DNA from: Desulfobulbaceae bacterium
GTDB taxonomy: Bacteria; Desulfobacterota; Desulfobulbia; Desulfobulbales; Desulfobulbaceae
Assembly: GCA_011389815.1 (NCBI GenBank)
Contig: JAABTP010000001.1
Span: 25,003-80,330, forward strand
Reading direction: 5' to 3'
DNA length: 55,328 nucleotides
The notes beneath the pieces are model-generated. The model was not told where the DNA came from. It searched no databases and worked only from the letters and a program-made list of their open reading frames with translations. Of the stretch, positions 29,153-38,421 are shown piece by piece (within the stretch, counting starts at the first letter, position 1; each line of letters opens with the position of its first letter). A program made the translations under genes and the position numbers.

Positions 29153-29239
29153 TGGTGCGAAAGGGGGGAGTCGAACCCCCACGCACATAGTGCGCTGGAT
29201 TCTAAATCCAGTGCGTCTACCAGTTCCGCCACTCTCGCA
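29153..29239 (-). tRNA. tRNA-Leu (TAG), CCA encoded
   Basis: 87 nt on the minus strand, TGCGAGAGTGGCGGAACTGG start, anticodon TAG within ATTTAGAATCC, a long variable arm as in class II tRNAs, GGTTCGACTCC arm and CCA end. Immediately upstream of tig. Confidence 0.95.
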
Positions 29240-29479
29240 TGCAGTAAGTTTATAGTAATAATCAATGCAAGGCGCTTCGTCAAGGGAGGCTTGTATAAAA
29301 AAGAACAGCTTAGTTTGTTTTTCTCATTTTTTCAGTTTGCTGGCCGCAACTTTGTTGGAAGATAAAAGCAGGCTTCCCCTTGAGTCTTCATTAGAGTATA
29401 TTGTCTGATAACGCCCTTTCCTGGCTCAATGGGCCGGGGTAAGAAAAAATAAAAAAATTGTTATTGGATTATTGTTGAT

Positions 29480-29851
29480 ATGTATGATATTTTTATAAAA
29501 AATCATTTTTCCGGTGGCCATCACTTACGTAATTATCCTGGTAACTGTGAAAAACCTCATGGTCATAACTGGAAGGTTAAAGTTTCTGTGCGGGTTCATG
29601 AATTGGATGAGTTGGGGATGGGGATCGATTTTAAAGTATTAAAAGATAAAGTTAACAGTGTGGTTGATGGACTGGATCATTGTGATCTGAATGAACATCC
29701 GGCGTTTCAGGATCGTAACCCTTCCTCTGAGCATATTGCAGCCTTTCTTTTTGACCAGATTGGAGAAAAGCTACAGACAGATCAATACGTTCTCTATTCA
29801 GTGGAAGTTCGGGAGACTGATACCAGCGGTGTGATTTATTACGGTGCCTGA
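29480..29851 (+). CDS. queD: 6-carboxy-5,6,7,8-tetrahydropterin synthase QueD
   Basis: 123 residues. Zinc histidines H15, H27, H29 and catalytic C23 in the pattern GGHHLRNYPGNCEKPHGHNW; DHCDLNE and VEVRET complete the active site. It converts dihydroneopterin triphosphate to carboxytetrahydropterin, the second step of queuosine precursor synthesis. Its end overlaps the queE start by eight bases. An AT-rich leader precedes it; I do not see a convincing preQ1 riboswitch there. Confidence 0.94.
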   Translation: MYDIFIKNHFSGGHHLRNYPGNCEKPHGHNWKVKVSVRVHELDELGMGIDFKVLKDKVNSVVDGLDHCDLNEHPAFQDRNPSSEHIAAFLFDQIGEKLQTDQYVLYSVEVRETDTSGVIYYGA

Positions 29852-30518
29852 TTTTACTACGTTACTCGTTTCAGAGCTTTTTTATTCTATCCAGGGCGAA
29901 TCAACCAGGGCAGGGCTTCCTTGCGCCTTTCTTCGTTTATCTGGTTGTAATTTACGTTGTTCGTATTGTGATTCTCGCTATACCTGGGATGAAGCGGGCA
30001 GGGTGATGCACCTTGACCAGGTTCATGCCTGGCTTACAGATTTTCCAGGCGCTCTAGTGGAAATCACCGGTGGTGAACCGCTTTTGCAAGAGGCCGTGTA
30101 TCCTCTCATGCATCAACTTCTTGGAGTGAAACGGGAAGTTCTTCTGGAGACTGGAGGTGGGGTAGCTATTGAGCGGGTTCCGACGGAAGTCGGTATCATT
30201 CTTGATGTGAAGACACCAGATTCCAGGATGGCGGAGCAGAATGATTGGGAGAACCTGACCCTGTTGAAGCAACGTCAGCAGGCAGGGAGTCGTGATGAGG
30301 TGAAATTTGTTCTTTCATCTCTCAAAGATGTTGACTGGGCTTTGGATATTGTGCATCAGTATAGGCTGACAGAATTGGTGCCGGTTCTTTTTTCTCCGGT
30401 TATTGATCAACTTTCTCCGGCGTTGCTTGCAGATGTAATTTTGCAAGAGCAGCTACCAATTAGATTGCAGATGCAACTACACACCCGTATCTGGCCAGAT
30501 ATCGCTAGAGGTGTGTAG
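29844..30518 (+). CDS. queE: 7-carboxy-7-deazaguanine synthase QueE (radical SAM)
   Basis: 224 residues with GTG start overlapping queD. The CxxxCxxC cluster site is C35-C39-C42 (SGCNLRCSYC), preceded by the family motif ELFYSIQGEST, followed by VEITGGEPLLQ. It forms the deazaguanine ring from the QueD product; queC and queF are not in the window. Confidence 0.94.
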   Translation: MPDFTTLLVSELFYSIQGESTRAGLPCAFLRLSGCNLRCSYCDSRYTWDEAGRVMHLDQVHAWLTDFPGALVEITGGEPLLQEAVYPLMHQLLGVKREVLLETGGGVAIERVPTEVGIILDVKTPDSRMAEQNDWENLTLLKQRQQAGSRDEVKFVLSSLKDVDWALDIVHQYRLTELVPVLFSPVIDQLSPALLADVILQEQLPIRLQMQLHTRIWPDIARGV

Positions 30519-30578
30519 ACGATAGCAGTTTGTTTTGTTTAATTATATTCTTTAAACCTTTTCTTGCTGTATTAAAAT

Positions 30579-31856
30579 ATGTCTGATATTGATTCAACCA
30601 GATTAGCTGTTATTGGCCTTGGTTATGTTGGTTTACCGTTGGCTGTAGAGTTCAGTAAAAAATTCCCTTGTATTGGTTTTGACCTGAACGAAGAACGAAT
30701 CGCTGAGTTGCAACAGGGAATAGATGTTACTCGTGAGGTCAGAGCTGAAGAGTTGGGCCAGGCAAAGGGCCTCTCTTTTACCACCCGCATAGAGGATCTC
30801 CAGGACTGTAATGTCTTTGTTGTTTCTGTGCCCACACCTGTTGATGACAGCAGACGGCCTGACCTGCGTCCTTTGGAAGGGGCTTCACATACTGTTGCTC
30901 AGGTGCTGAAACCTGATGATGTGGTGATCTATGAGTCAACCGTCTATCCCGGAGCCACGGAAGAGGTCTGTGTTCCTCTTTTAGAGAAGGCATCAGGCTT
31001 AGTGTATAATCAGGATTTTTTTGTAGGCTACAGCCCTGAGCGGGTCAACCCTGGTGATCGTGAGCACCGGTTGCCCACAATCGTCAAGGTGACGTCTGGC
31101 TCCACTCCGAAAATTGCGGATTTTGTCGATGCGCTGTATCAGACCATTATCACGGCAGGTACTTTTCAGGCCAGCAGTATTCAGGTTGCTGAGGCAGCCA
31201 AGGTCATTGAGAATACCCAGCGTGATGTTAATATCGCCCTGATTAATGAGTTGGCTTTGATTTTTAATCGCCTGGACATTAATACGCTGGAGGTATTGGA
31301 AGCTGCTGGCACCAAGTGGAATTTCCTGCCCTTTCGGCCTGGCCTGGTTGGTGGTCATTGTATTGGGGTTGATCCCTATTATCTGACGCATAAGGCCCAG
31401 CAGGTGGGCTATCATCCTGAGATGATCCTTGCTGGACGGCGTCTCAATGATGGCATGGGTCGCTATATTGCTTCGGAAGTGGTTAAGTTGATGCTTACGC
31501 AGCGTATTCAGGTGGCTGATGCCAAAATTCTTGTTCTGGGCTTGAGCTTTAAAGAAAATTGCCCAGATCTTCGCAATACACGGGTCACTGATATCATTGA
31601 TGAACTCAGTTCGTATGGGGCCTGTGTTGAGGTGTACGATCCTTGGGTTGATCCCGATGAAGCACAACAGTATTACGGGGTCACCATGACCAGAACTCTG
31701 GTTGAAAACAGCTATGATGCTCTGATCTTGGCTGTTGCTCACCAGGATTTTCTCCAATTTGATGAGGAAGAAATAGAGCGGATTACCTGTTCGCGTTTTG
31801 TGGTTTATGATGTCAAAAATGCCCTGGCAAAGGGGCTGGCTCATGGGACCTTATAA
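30579..31856 (+). CDS. UDP-N-acetylhexosamine (nucleotide-sugar) 6-dehydrogenase, TviB/WbpO-like
   Basis: 425 residues. N-terminal NAD site [12 protein letters not shown], central region with the catalytic C261 in [12 protein letters not shown], and C-terminal UDP-binding domain with [16 protein letters not shown]. The sequence is nearer to VipA/TviB/WbpO enzymes, which oxidise UDP-GalNAc or UDP-GlcNAc to uronic acids for O-antigen or capsule, than to UDP-glucose dehydrogenases. No polysaccharide cluster surrounds it, so its exact substrate is open. Confidence 0.9.
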   Translation: MSDIDSTRLAVIGLGYVGLPLAVEFSKKFPCIGFDLNEERIAELQQGIDVTREVRAEELGQAKGLSFTTRIEDLQDCNVFVVSVPTPVDDSRRPDLRPLEGASHTVAQVLKPDDVVIYESTVYPGATEEVCVPLLEKASGLVYNQDFFVGYSPERVNPGDREHRLPTIVKVTSGSTPKIADFVDALYQTIITAGTFQASSIQVAEAAKVIENTQRDVNIALINELALIFNRLDINTLEVLEAAGTKWNFLPFRPGLVGGHCIGVDPYYLTHKAQQVGYHPEMILAGRRLNDGMGRYIASEVVKLMLTQRIQVADAKILVLGLSFKENCPDLRNTRVTDIIDELSSYGACVEVYDPWVDPDEAQQYYGVTMTRTLVENSYDALILAVAHQDFLQFDEEEIERITCSRFVVYDVKNALAKGLAHGTL

Positions 31857-31859
31857 ATC

Positions 31860-31889
31860 CCCCCCCCTCCCCCAAAGAGAGGGAGGAGT
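31860..31889. repeat. C-run/G-run palindromic repeat
   Basis: A run of C followed by CCTCCCCCAAAGAGAGGGAGG can form a short hairpin. Similar motifs lie after mdh and near 37450; possibly a transcription end signal. Confidence 0.4.
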
Positions 31890-31906
31890 AACAGGCTAAC
31901 ATTGTA

Positions 31907-33049
31907 ATGTCCTACGGAGATCCGGCAAAATATATCACCCAGCTTTATGTCACTGAAGAGTGCCAACAGGATACCTATGCTCAGGAAATTATTCAACGGA
32001 GCAAATTACCGGTCAGGGTTATTGGAGATCGGCAACATCCTGATATATCCGGGACCTATCCAGAAAATCTGACCCAAGGCAAACACCACCTTCTGCTCTG
32101 TCGAAATCGGGGGAAGTTTTTTAAGCCTTGTCCTGCAACATGGGAATATACCTGCTGCGAATATCAGGTTCTGAATATCGGCATGGGCTGCCCTATGGAC
32201 TGCGTGTACTGTATCCTCCAGGCCTATCTCAATAATCCCTGGATCAGTTTTTTTGTTAATATTAATGAACTCTTTACTGAGCTGGATGCGGCCTTTGCTG
32301 CGAAACCGCAAACCTTTCTTCGAATCGGGACAGGTGAATTTACAGATAGCCTGGCTTTGGATAGCCTGACCCATTTCAGTCCGTTGTTGGTTAAGTATAT
32401 GCGGGATAAGCAGAATGCTGTGCTGGAGCTGAAATCAAAATCCGTGGTAATTGATAATCTGGAAGGATTGGAACATGGTGGTCGTACCATTGTGGCCTGG
32501 TCTCTCAACAGTCCTTTGATTATGGAGCAGGAAGAGATCCGGACAGCCAGTCTGGAAGAACGCCTGGCTGCTGCTGTCCGTTGTGCTGAATGGGGCTATA
32601 GACTTGCCTTTCATTTTGATCCGATTATCTGGCATAAGGGTTGGCAGGAAGGCTACCGGACAACCATTCAACGACTGTTTGCAAAAGTGCCTGCTGATTG
32701 CATTGCCTGGATCAGTCTGGGAGCCCTGCGTTACCTGCCTGCCCTGCAGCCTATTGCTGCGGAACGTTTCCCGCAGTCGAATTTCTTTTATGAGGAATTT
32801 GTTGAAGGTCTGGACGGTAAATCTCGCTACTTCAGGAGCCAGCGGGTGGAGATGTATAAGCTAATAGTTGATGAGCTGGCCCGCTTTGCTGATCCTCGTA
32901 CCTGTATCTATTTCTGCATGGAAAGCGAGAATATCTGGAAGGAGGTGTTTGGCTACACCCCCACAGAACGAGGCAGTTTACCAGCCATGTTGGATCGCTC
33001 GGTGTGCGATATGCAGGAACAACCTCATGCTGTTGCTCTCAACCTATAA
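31907..33049 (+). CDS. Radical SAM protein, spore photoproduct lyase family
   Basis: 380 residues. The radical SAM cysteines are C95-C99-C102 in GMGCPMDCVYCILQAYL, matching SplB-like proteins, which repair the spore photoproduct in Bacillus. The rest (FLRIGTGEFTDSLALD, ELKSKS, AFHFDPIIWHKGW) is the conserved barrel. This organism shows no other sign of sporulation, so a DNA-repair or unknown radical SAM role is likely. Its 3' end overlaps the convergent gene at 33039-33563 by 11 bases. Confidence 0.88.
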   Translation: MSYGDPAKYITQLYVTEECQQDTYAQEIIQRSKLPVRVIGDRQHPDISGTYPENLTQGKHHLLLCRNRGKFFKPCPATWEYTCCEYQVLNIGMGCPMDCVYCILQAYLNNPWISFFVNINELFTELDAAFAAKPQTFLRIGTGEFTDSLALDSLTHFSPLLVKYMRDKQNAVLELKSKSVVIDNLEGLEHGGRTIVAWSLNSPLIMEQEEIRTASLEERLAAAVRCAEWGYRLAFHFDPIIWHKGWQEGYRTTIQRLFAKVPADCIAWISLGALRYLPALQPIAAERFPQSNFFYEEFVEGLDGKSRYFRSQRVEMYKLIVDELARFADPRTCIYFCMESENIWKEVFGYTPTERGSLPAMLDRSVCDMQEQPHAVALNL

Positions 33050-33563
33050 GGTCATCAATTCGGATATCGGGATTACGTTCCTGGATAACACGTCCAAAAA
33101 GGTCCCATAGGTATTCCAGGCAGTGTGATGCCTCCCTGCCTGGATTTTTCCATTGGAACCGTGACCGTTGGGGAGAATAGGGATCCCCGATTTCAATGAT
33201 AAACAGGATTTCTCTGCTCATGGTACAGAACGGTGACTGCGAAGGCTGGATAACAGGAAGAGTGATTGAGGAAAGTGCTTCCAGCACCTTCTGATATCCT
33301 TTTCTGTTCATCAGACAATCCGTTTTTCGTTTCTCTCTGATGACGCAGGCATTAAAGACAGTTTCCTGTTCACTCCCGTCAGTAATGGGCATGGATACTG
33401 CTATTGTCCGGGTAAAAATAATGCCATCTTCTCTGACCCTTACAGTTATCGACATCCTGCGGGGCCATTCGTCTTCAAAAGAGAGCACACGGTAGCGTTC
33501 GCCTGCCTTCTTTATACGTTTCTCCCACCCCTTGGGTAAAGTGGTCGATTTTCTTGTGGACAT
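33039..33563 (-). CDS. Hypothetical protein
   Basis: 174 residues, no recognised domain, no signal peptide or membrane helix. Basic N-terminus (STRKSTTLPKGWEKRIKKAG), a beta-rich middle (MSITVRVREDGIIFTRTIAVSM) and a C-terminal aromatic helix (CLEYLWDLFGRVIQERN). It lies 15 bases downstream of the methyltransferase gene and is probably cotranscribed with it. The 3' end overlaps the convergent radical SAM gene. Function unknown. Confidence 0.6.
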   Translation of the reverse strand: MSTRKSTTLPKGWEKRIKKAGERYRVLSFEDEWPRRMSITVRVREDGIIFTRTIAVSMPITDGSEQETVFNACVIREKRKTDCLMNRKGYQKVLEALSSITLPVIQPSQSPFCTMSREILFIIEIGDPYSPQRSRFQWKNPGREASHCLEYLWDLFGRVIQERNPDIRIDDLIG

Positions 33564-33578
33564 GCCTGGTGGTGGCCC

Positions 33579-34178
33579 TTACCTCTTTCGCATCAGGCAG
33601 TGCCAGAACCTCAGTGGCTGAGGTTGCTTTGGGGAGGTCTTGAGCACGGATTCCAGAGACAGGATCTCAAAAGCGGGTTCCACTGCAGAGCATATCTCTG
33701 TGGCTGACAGTCTGGGAGGTCCCTTTCCTTCCTGTGACATTTGGTCTTTGTTGCCGATCAGACTCAACCAGAAGCCGCCCGGTTTCAGATGAATTGCAGC
33801 CTGGCGGACAAAGCTCCTGCGCTCCTCTTCTCCCTCTGTACAATGAAAACAGCCTCGGTCAAAGAGCAGGTCGTACTGGCCTGCCGGGGTACAGGTCAGG
33901 AAATCAGTCTTTATCAGGCGACACAGCACCCCATGTTCCGAGCACCGTTTTTCCGCCAGGGCAACAGCCTTTTCCGAAATATCCATCGCTGTCACCTCCA
34001 CACCCTGTTCTGCCAGCCAGACAGCATTGGTTCCGGTGCCGCAACCAATATCCAGGGCCTTGTTCGGCGTTTTGGGCCAGCTGGTGATCATGTTGATCAG
34101 AGCTGTCTCTGGCATGCCGCTGTCCCAGGGGAGGTCATCTTCGTTGTAGCGTTTGTCCCATTCTTTTTGTTCTGTCAT
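33579..34178 (-). CDS. Class I SAM-dependent methyltransferase
   Basis: 199 residues. Motif I LDIGCGTGTNAVWLAE (42-57), acidic end of strand 2 TAMDISEKAV, and DLLFDRGCFHC as motif IV region. The layout (WDKRYNEDDLPWDSGMPE at the start) resembles TehB/thiopurine-type small-molecule methyltransferases. Substrate unknown. It starts the two-gene unit with the hypothetical at 33039-33563. Confidence 0.88.
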   Translation of the reverse strand: MTEQKEWDKRYNEDDLPWDSGMPETALINMITSWPKTPNKALDIGCGTGTNAVWLAEQGVEVTAMDISEKAVALAEKRCSEHGVLCRLIKTDFLTCTPAGQYDLLFDRGCFHCTEGEEERRSFVRQAAIHLKPGGFWLSLIGNKDQMSQEGKGPPRLSATEICSAVEPAFEILSLESVLKTSPKQPQPLRFWHCLMRKR

Positions 34179-34270
34179 GGTACTCCTTTTTTTTACTGGT
34201 ACATATTTTCCAGGCTGGGGTTTAGGTACCAGCCATAGAGTTATTTCTCTTTCTGCCTCAGAAGACCTCC

Positions 34271-35383
34271 CTACTCAAAGGCGTGAAAGGTCTGCATGAA
34301 GCGGCGGTCAATCCAGTCCTTAATAAAAAAGGCCAGTCGTCCACCAAGGACAATAGACCACTTGCTCAGGATACCTGTGCCATCCCCCAGATTGAAGATA
34401 AGCAGGTATTGCCCTCCTGGTTCAAAGGGGCGTAAGGGTTCCCCGCTGAGCGAGGCCATCAGGTTATGTTTGAGCACAGGATTCTGGCGGACAGCATAGA
34501 CTCCCACCTTGTCCAGAGGTGTTTCCTCATAATCAATACAATCACCACCGCCAAAGATGCCTTCATACTTGGTACTTTGAAGATAGCGATTCACCAGCAT
34601 CCCGCCCTGAGGGCCAGTGGGAAGGCCAGATCCAGCAATAATCTTATTTGGTTTTACCCCAACTGCAACAAAGATGATATCAAAATCATGGGTTGTACCT
34701 TCAGTATCTGTCAGCTGACCTGTTTCTATATTTTTGATGCGGCTGTTTTTTAGAACCTTTATTGAGCGGGAAATAAGAGAATCTGTGGCCCGTTGACGAA
34801 CCTTTGTTGGGTGAGAGGGCAGGAGGGAACGGCCTGCAAACACCGTAATTTCTGGTTCCTGCATATCAGGCTTTTGGCCAAGCCGCCAGATATTACCTGC
34901 TATTTCAACTGCGGATGGGCCACCACCCACCACTGCGATCTTGATTTTTTTTTGCGTGCCTAGTTCTAAGATCCGTTTTTTCGCCCTGTAGAGTCGTTCA
35001 ATGGGTTTTACCAGGAAAACATCATCAAGTGGTCCTTGAACCAAGGTGTCTGGAACCTGGCTGCCAAGATTACAGGAAAGAACATCAAAGGGGATAATTT
35101 CTCCAGAACTCAGTGTTATGGTATGTTCAACAGGCTGAATGTCAGTCACCTTAGCCTGTTTGAAAACCCCGCCTTTTTTCTCCACTATATGACGGGTGGC
35201 AAAACGGATTTTTTCAGGAGTATAGATGCCGCCCAGCATTCCTGGTCCCATACCTGAATAATAATGATGGATATCCGGGGCAACAACAGTGACCTCAAAG
35301 CCCTTGGTCACAAATTCATCCAAATGGACCAAGGTCAGCATATGGGCATGACCACCGCCAGCAATCACCAGTTTTTTGCTCAT
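34271..35383 (-). CDS. FAD-dependent pyridine nucleotide-disulfide-type oxidoreductase (NDH-2/SQR-like)
   Basis: 370 residues. FAD-binding GGGHAHM at the N-terminus, second Rossmann motif VVGGGPSAVEIAG near 155, and FGGGDCIDYEETPLDKVGVYAVRQ near the C-terminus, which binds FAD. The C-terminal segment resembles NADH dehydrogenase II or sulfide:quinone reductase-like flavoproteins, also found fused to SelD. No CxxC redox pair is visible. It may feed electrons to the quinone pool. It lies 30 bases downstream of the rhodanese/ferritin fusion on the same strand, so the two may act together in sulfur or oxidative-stress metabolism (inference). Confidence 0.85.
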   Translation of the reverse strand: MSKKLVIAGGGHAHMLTLVHLDEFVTKGFEVTVVAPDIHHYYSGMGPGMLGGIYTPEKIRFATRHIVEKKGGVFKQAKVTDIQPVEHTITLSSGEIIPFDVLSCNLGSQVPDTLVQGPLDDVFLVKPIERLYRAKKRILELGTQKKIKIAVVGGGPSAVEIAGNIWRLGQKPDMQEPEITVFAGRSLLPSHPTKVRQRATDSLISRSIKVLKNSRIKNIETGQLTDTEGTTHDFDIIFVAVGVKPNKIIAGSGLPTGPQGGMLVNRYLQSTKYEGIFGGGDCIDYEETPLDKVGVYAVRQNPVLKHNLMASLSGEPLRPFEPGGQYLLIFNLGDGTGILSKWSIVLGGRLAFFIKDWIDRRFMQTFHAFE

Positions 35384-35413
35384 GAAATGTCCTTGTTTAA
35401 CGTCTTTTTGCGT

Positions 35414-36247
35414 TTATGCAGTTTCGTCCAACAGGTCGCCCAGCAGTTTGAGATGCGTTCGTTCTTCTTCAGCAATACGGAGAAGAGCCTGGCTTGCTTC
35501 TTTCCAGGGGCAGTTATCAGCAGCTCGGAGATAGAGGTCAAGGGCCTGGGCTTCAATCCCCATTGCCAGGGAAATAACTTCGGCAGCAACAGAAAAATTT
35601 GTCGGATAAAGGGTAAGGTATTCTTCTGTTGTCAGTCCGCCTTCCATTGCCTGGGTTTCGGTGCGGCGCTCAAAGGCATCTCTGTTCAGCGGCGATGCAG
35701 CGATTTTTTCATATTCAGAATAAATTTGATCCTGATGTTTCTTCTCTATTGCGCTGAGCTTATTAAACAGGGCCTGTACTTCCTCCTGACTGATCCGTTC
35801 CTGCACTGAGGTATAAAAGTCCTGAAGTCCGGCCTCCAGAGCATAGGCAACCAGCAGCACATCCTCGGTTTTTTCTTTGCCTGAAAACAGGTACAGGCCG
35901 GTTTCCGCAGTTCCGACAGCAGTATTGCTGTCCCAGGCCTTGATGCCACCTGTCATATTGATGACTTCGGTAAATCCTTTACCTGCCAACATCTGTGCAG
36001 CAACCCGGCTGCGTCCGCCAATGGCGCAGTAGACCAGGGTGGGTTTTTCAGGGTCCAGTTCCTGGCTCCGTTCTGCCAGCTCCGCTACTGGTATGAGCTT
36101 GGCTCCGGGAATATGCCCGTTGTTATATTCACCAGGTTGGCGAACATCAACGATATTGTACTGATCCGGGGAAAGATCTTTGAGATATTTTTTACTTTCT
36201 GGTGCATTGAGTGATTGTACCGGGGTGAGGAATTGTTTCCAGCGCAT
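35414..36247 (-). CDS. Rhodanese fused to ferritin-like (rubrerythrin-type) domain
   Basis: 277 residues. Rhodanese domain (about 10-110) with catalytic C74 in VYCAIGGRSR, then a ferritin-like four-helix domain (about 120-277) with EXXH-type metal ligands EKKHQ and EEERTHLKLL. Rhodaneses transfer sulfane sulfur; ferritin-like domains use di-iron chemistry for peroxide reduction or sensing. The fusion is known from anaerobic deltaproteobacteria. Probably cytosolic and linked to sulfur handling or oxidative defence. Confidence 0.88.
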   Translation of the reverse strand: MRWKQFLTPVQSLNAPESKKYLKDLSPDQYNIVDVRQPGEYNNGHIPGAKLIPVAELAERSQELDPEKPTLVYCAIGGRSRVAAQMLAGKGFTEVINMTGGIKAWDSNTAVGTAETGLYLFSGKEKTEDVLLVAYALEAGLQDFYTSVQERISQEEVQALFNKLSAIEKKHQDQIYSEYEKIAASPLNRDAFERRTETQAMEGGLTTEEYLTLYPTNFSVAAEVISLAMGIEAQALDLYLRAADNCPWKEASQALLRIAEEERTHLKLLGDLLDETA

Positions 36248-36592
36248 ATGTTACCATTTTTTAAGGATGAGAAGGACGAATGGTTGCACAAAGCACAAGC
36301 TATGCGTTGTGTAAATCGTTGTGCAAATTTCTTGAAATGAAGTGGGCTTGCCTGCTGGAAATGCTGGGGGAGAAAAAAACAGCAGGATATGCTACCCCCT
36401 CCTTCATGAATAAATCCAGTTAACTGTAACGATATTTAATCCTATAACCCGATACAGGCTTTGTCAAGGTTATCTTTATTTCTTTGTTGCGATAACTTTC
36501 ATTCTTCCATTCTTCCGTTCTTTCATTGGCCCTCTGGAACCTCATGGTAACAGAAGGCCTTGTCGTTATGGACTTTATCTTTTTACGTGCAT
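36248..36592. other. 345-base intergenic region
   Basis: No gene or RNA is visible. The segment near 36480-36530 is pyrimidine-rich low complexity (ttctttcatt-like repeats). It lies downstream of the CAP gene on the minus strand. Confidence 0.5.
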
Positions 36593-37249
36593 TTAATACG
36601 GTCTCTTACCAGCCATATTGCCCGCAGGTGAGTAGCTGCATACCCATATCTGGGATTTATCATCACAGACTGATCTGGCACAGCCTACCTCGGTTGTCTC
36701 TTTCCAGACCACCTGGGTGTAATGGCCGCAGACACCAGAGCAACTATTATCAGAGTACTCGTAGTATTTGATTTCATTGCCCCAACTATTGGTCACTTCT
36801 TCCGGGCTGGTATCTTGTAACTCTTTCTGCCCGTCAGACCAGATAAGCGGGCTGGCCTTGAACAGGTTTTCACCGTAGCCATTATGACTGTGGTGGAATC
36901 CACAACCATCCTCCTTCAGTGTATCAGCCCAGTCCTGTGCCACATTAACCAGTTTTTCTGACCATGTGAGTTGCGGGACACCGACCTGGGAACGCCAATG
37001 ATTATGGGCCGCTGTCATGGCAGTTGGATCAACAGGGGCTTTTTCATTGGGCTGTTCTTCATTGTTTGGCCTGTTCTGGCCAGGCTCCTGTTCTTGTGAA
37101 GATTCACTGGCTGGACCAGGCTGGATCTCAGAACCTGTTAGAGGTCTTTGGGCTTGCGTTGTAGCGCATCCTGCCAGGATGACAGCAAAAAGGATAATGG
37201 TTAATGTCGTCTGTCTTTTGTGTTGGTGTAGATCTCCTTGTGTTTTCAT
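36593..37249 (-). CDS. CAP/SCP-domain lipoprotein
   Basis: 218 residues from the ATG at 37249, preceded by AGGAGGAG. Signal peptide with lipobox LAGC, so lipid-anchored in the envelope. After a Q/E/P-rich linker the CAP domain runs from ~85 to the end: HNHWRSQVGVPQLTW, CGFHHSHNGYGENL, GHYTQVVWKETTEVGCA and WVCSYSPAGN, all classic CAP signatures. CAP proteins bind lipids or act outside the cell; in bacteria the role is mostly unknown. The gene is preceded by a GEMM-like RNA leader also found in front of the neighbouring lipoprotein. Confidence 0.9.
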   Translation of the reverse strand: MKTQGDLHQHKRQTTLTIILFAVILAGCATTQAQRPLTGSEIQPGPASESSQEQEPGQNRPNNEEQPNEKAPVDPTAMTAAHNHWRSQVGVPQLTWSEKLVNVAQDWADTLKEDGCGFHHSHNGYGENLFKASPLIWSDGQKELQDTSPEEVTNSWGNEIKYYEYSDNSCSGVCGHYTQVVWKETTEVGCARSVCDDKSQIWVCSYSPAGNMAGKRPY

Positions 37250-37269
37250 GAGACTCCTCCTGGTATTGC

Positions 37270-37383
37270 AGAAGCAGGCGGCCCGGCTGTCTCCCCTCTG
37301 GAGACCCGTGGCTTTCCGACACCGCCTCACGACGGCTGTGGCTGTGTTCAAGTTTCCCGAGCCGAACACCAGAGTTCGGCTCT
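37270..37383 (-). promoter_or_regulatory. GEMM-like (cyclic dinucleotide) riboswitch leader with upstream hairpin, copy 1
   Basis: On the minus strand: a 9-bp hairpin (GAGCCGAAC / GTTCGGCTC, 37359-37382), then GCCACAGCCGTC, a GTGA tetraloop, GGCGGTGTCGGAAAGCC, ACGGGTCTCC, a short hairpin and GACAGCCGGGCCGCC. The GAAAGCC-ACGGGTCT and GACAGCCGGG blocks are hallmarks of GEMM (c-di-GMP-I/cGAMP) riboswitches. The P2/P3 strands pair. The stretch before P2 reads GCCACAGCC rather than the usual GGCAAACC, so the ligand could differ. Confidence 0.75.
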
Positions 37384-37486
37384 GACCAGAATGCTTTGTA
37401 CCCGCTATTAAAGAGCTTTGTTCGTTTTTCTCATCTCTTCTCTCTTTTTCCTCTCCCTTGATAAGGGGAAGGGCTGGGGATGGAAA

Positions 37487-38404
37487 TCAAAGACGGGCCA
37501 CAGCGACCCATTGCTGCCGTCCATTGCCAAAGGGAGGATAACTCGCTCTGGTCGGTGTCCGTTTATGCCAGTCAGTTACAGAAGCCGGTGTTTTTCCCTT
37601 TCTGCCGTATCCGTGAAAGAGTTCATAATGCACTACCTGTCCGGATGCATCTTTATGGACATTAACGACGATCCCAAGGTGAGCAATGCCTTTTTGAGGG
37701 TTGAGCAGTTCCTCTACAGAGAATTCTCTGTATTGAGATCCGTTTTTTCCAAAAAAGAGCACAGCTCCTGGCTGAAGCAGGTCAGTGCTGTCAACAGCAT
37801 TTTTGACCAGCTGCAATTTTCCCTGCTCATGATACCAACGAGCAATATCTCTGGAGTCACGGTATTTTTCAAGAGAGGGGAATTTCTTTGCCGGGCATTG
37901 GTCTTTCAGCCCCTGTACAACACGGTGAAAAATGCCAGAGCAGTCTGTTAAGGGTTGGGTAGCGTATAAGAGTGATTTCTTTTCCAGTGTATTAACAACT
38001 TCATGGAGTGGACCGGAGACATCATTCAGCCAGCATTGTGTTGACTGTTCTCCATAAGTGGTTTCTGGATAAGTGCTTTCCGGCAGAGTCGTTGTTAGTG
38101 ACTCTACCATGACCCGTGGTTCTGATATGGTGGTGGGTTGTTCAAAAGGGATGGCCCAGACAAGATCTTTTATGGCAGGATCTGTGACCTGTTCCATGAG
38201 TGGAGTACCAGAATGTTCTCCGATGGTAAGGGTTTTTTCCTCCTGAAGTGCGATTTCGGTTTGGCTGTTTGGCAGGTTCTCGTACTGTACCTGCAGATCA
38301 GTCAGCTTCTCACTCCCGCAGCCTGTAAGGGCGATAGCAGCAAGAAAGGCACCTGTAAATGCGATCAGTCCTCTGTGTTCATAAAAATCTCCTGTGGTTT
38401 TCAT
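37487..38404 (-). CDS. NlpC/P60-like lipoprotein (putative cell-wall hydrolase)
   Basis: 305 residues from the ATG at 38404 after AGGAGGAC. Lipobox TGC gives an envelope lipoprotein. The sequence PLTDCSGIFHRVVQG carries the DCSG motif of NlpC/P60 cysteine peptidases, and GIAHLGIVVNVH supplies the histidine strand (AHLGIV). PGAVLFFGKNG matches the strand before it. It probably cleaves peptidoglycan peptides. The family is divergent, so catalytic activity is not certain. The leader carries the second GEMM-like element. Confidence 0.75.
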   Translation of the reverse strand: MKTTGDFYEHRGLIAFTGAFLAAIALTGCGSEKLTDLQVQYENLPNSQTEIALQEEKTLTIGEHSGTPLMEQVTDPAIKDLVWAIPFEQPTTISEPRVMVESLTTTLPESTYPETTYGEQSTQCWLNDVSGPLHEVVNTLEKKSLLYATQPLTDCSGIFHRVVQGLKDQCPAKKFPSLEKYRDSRDIARWYHEQGKLQLVKNAVDSTDLLQPGAVLFFGKNGSQYREFSVEELLNPQKGIAHLGIVVNVHKDASGQVVHYELFHGYGRKGKTPASVTDWHKRTPTRASYPPFGNGRQQWVAVARL

Positions 38405-38421
38405 GGTGTCCTCCTGGTATT

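Noticed and set aside
29373-29479. Possible preQ1 riboswitch before queD
   Set aside because: A GGCTC/GGGCC-containing stem is present but the preQ1-I and preQ1-II core sequences are not recognisable.
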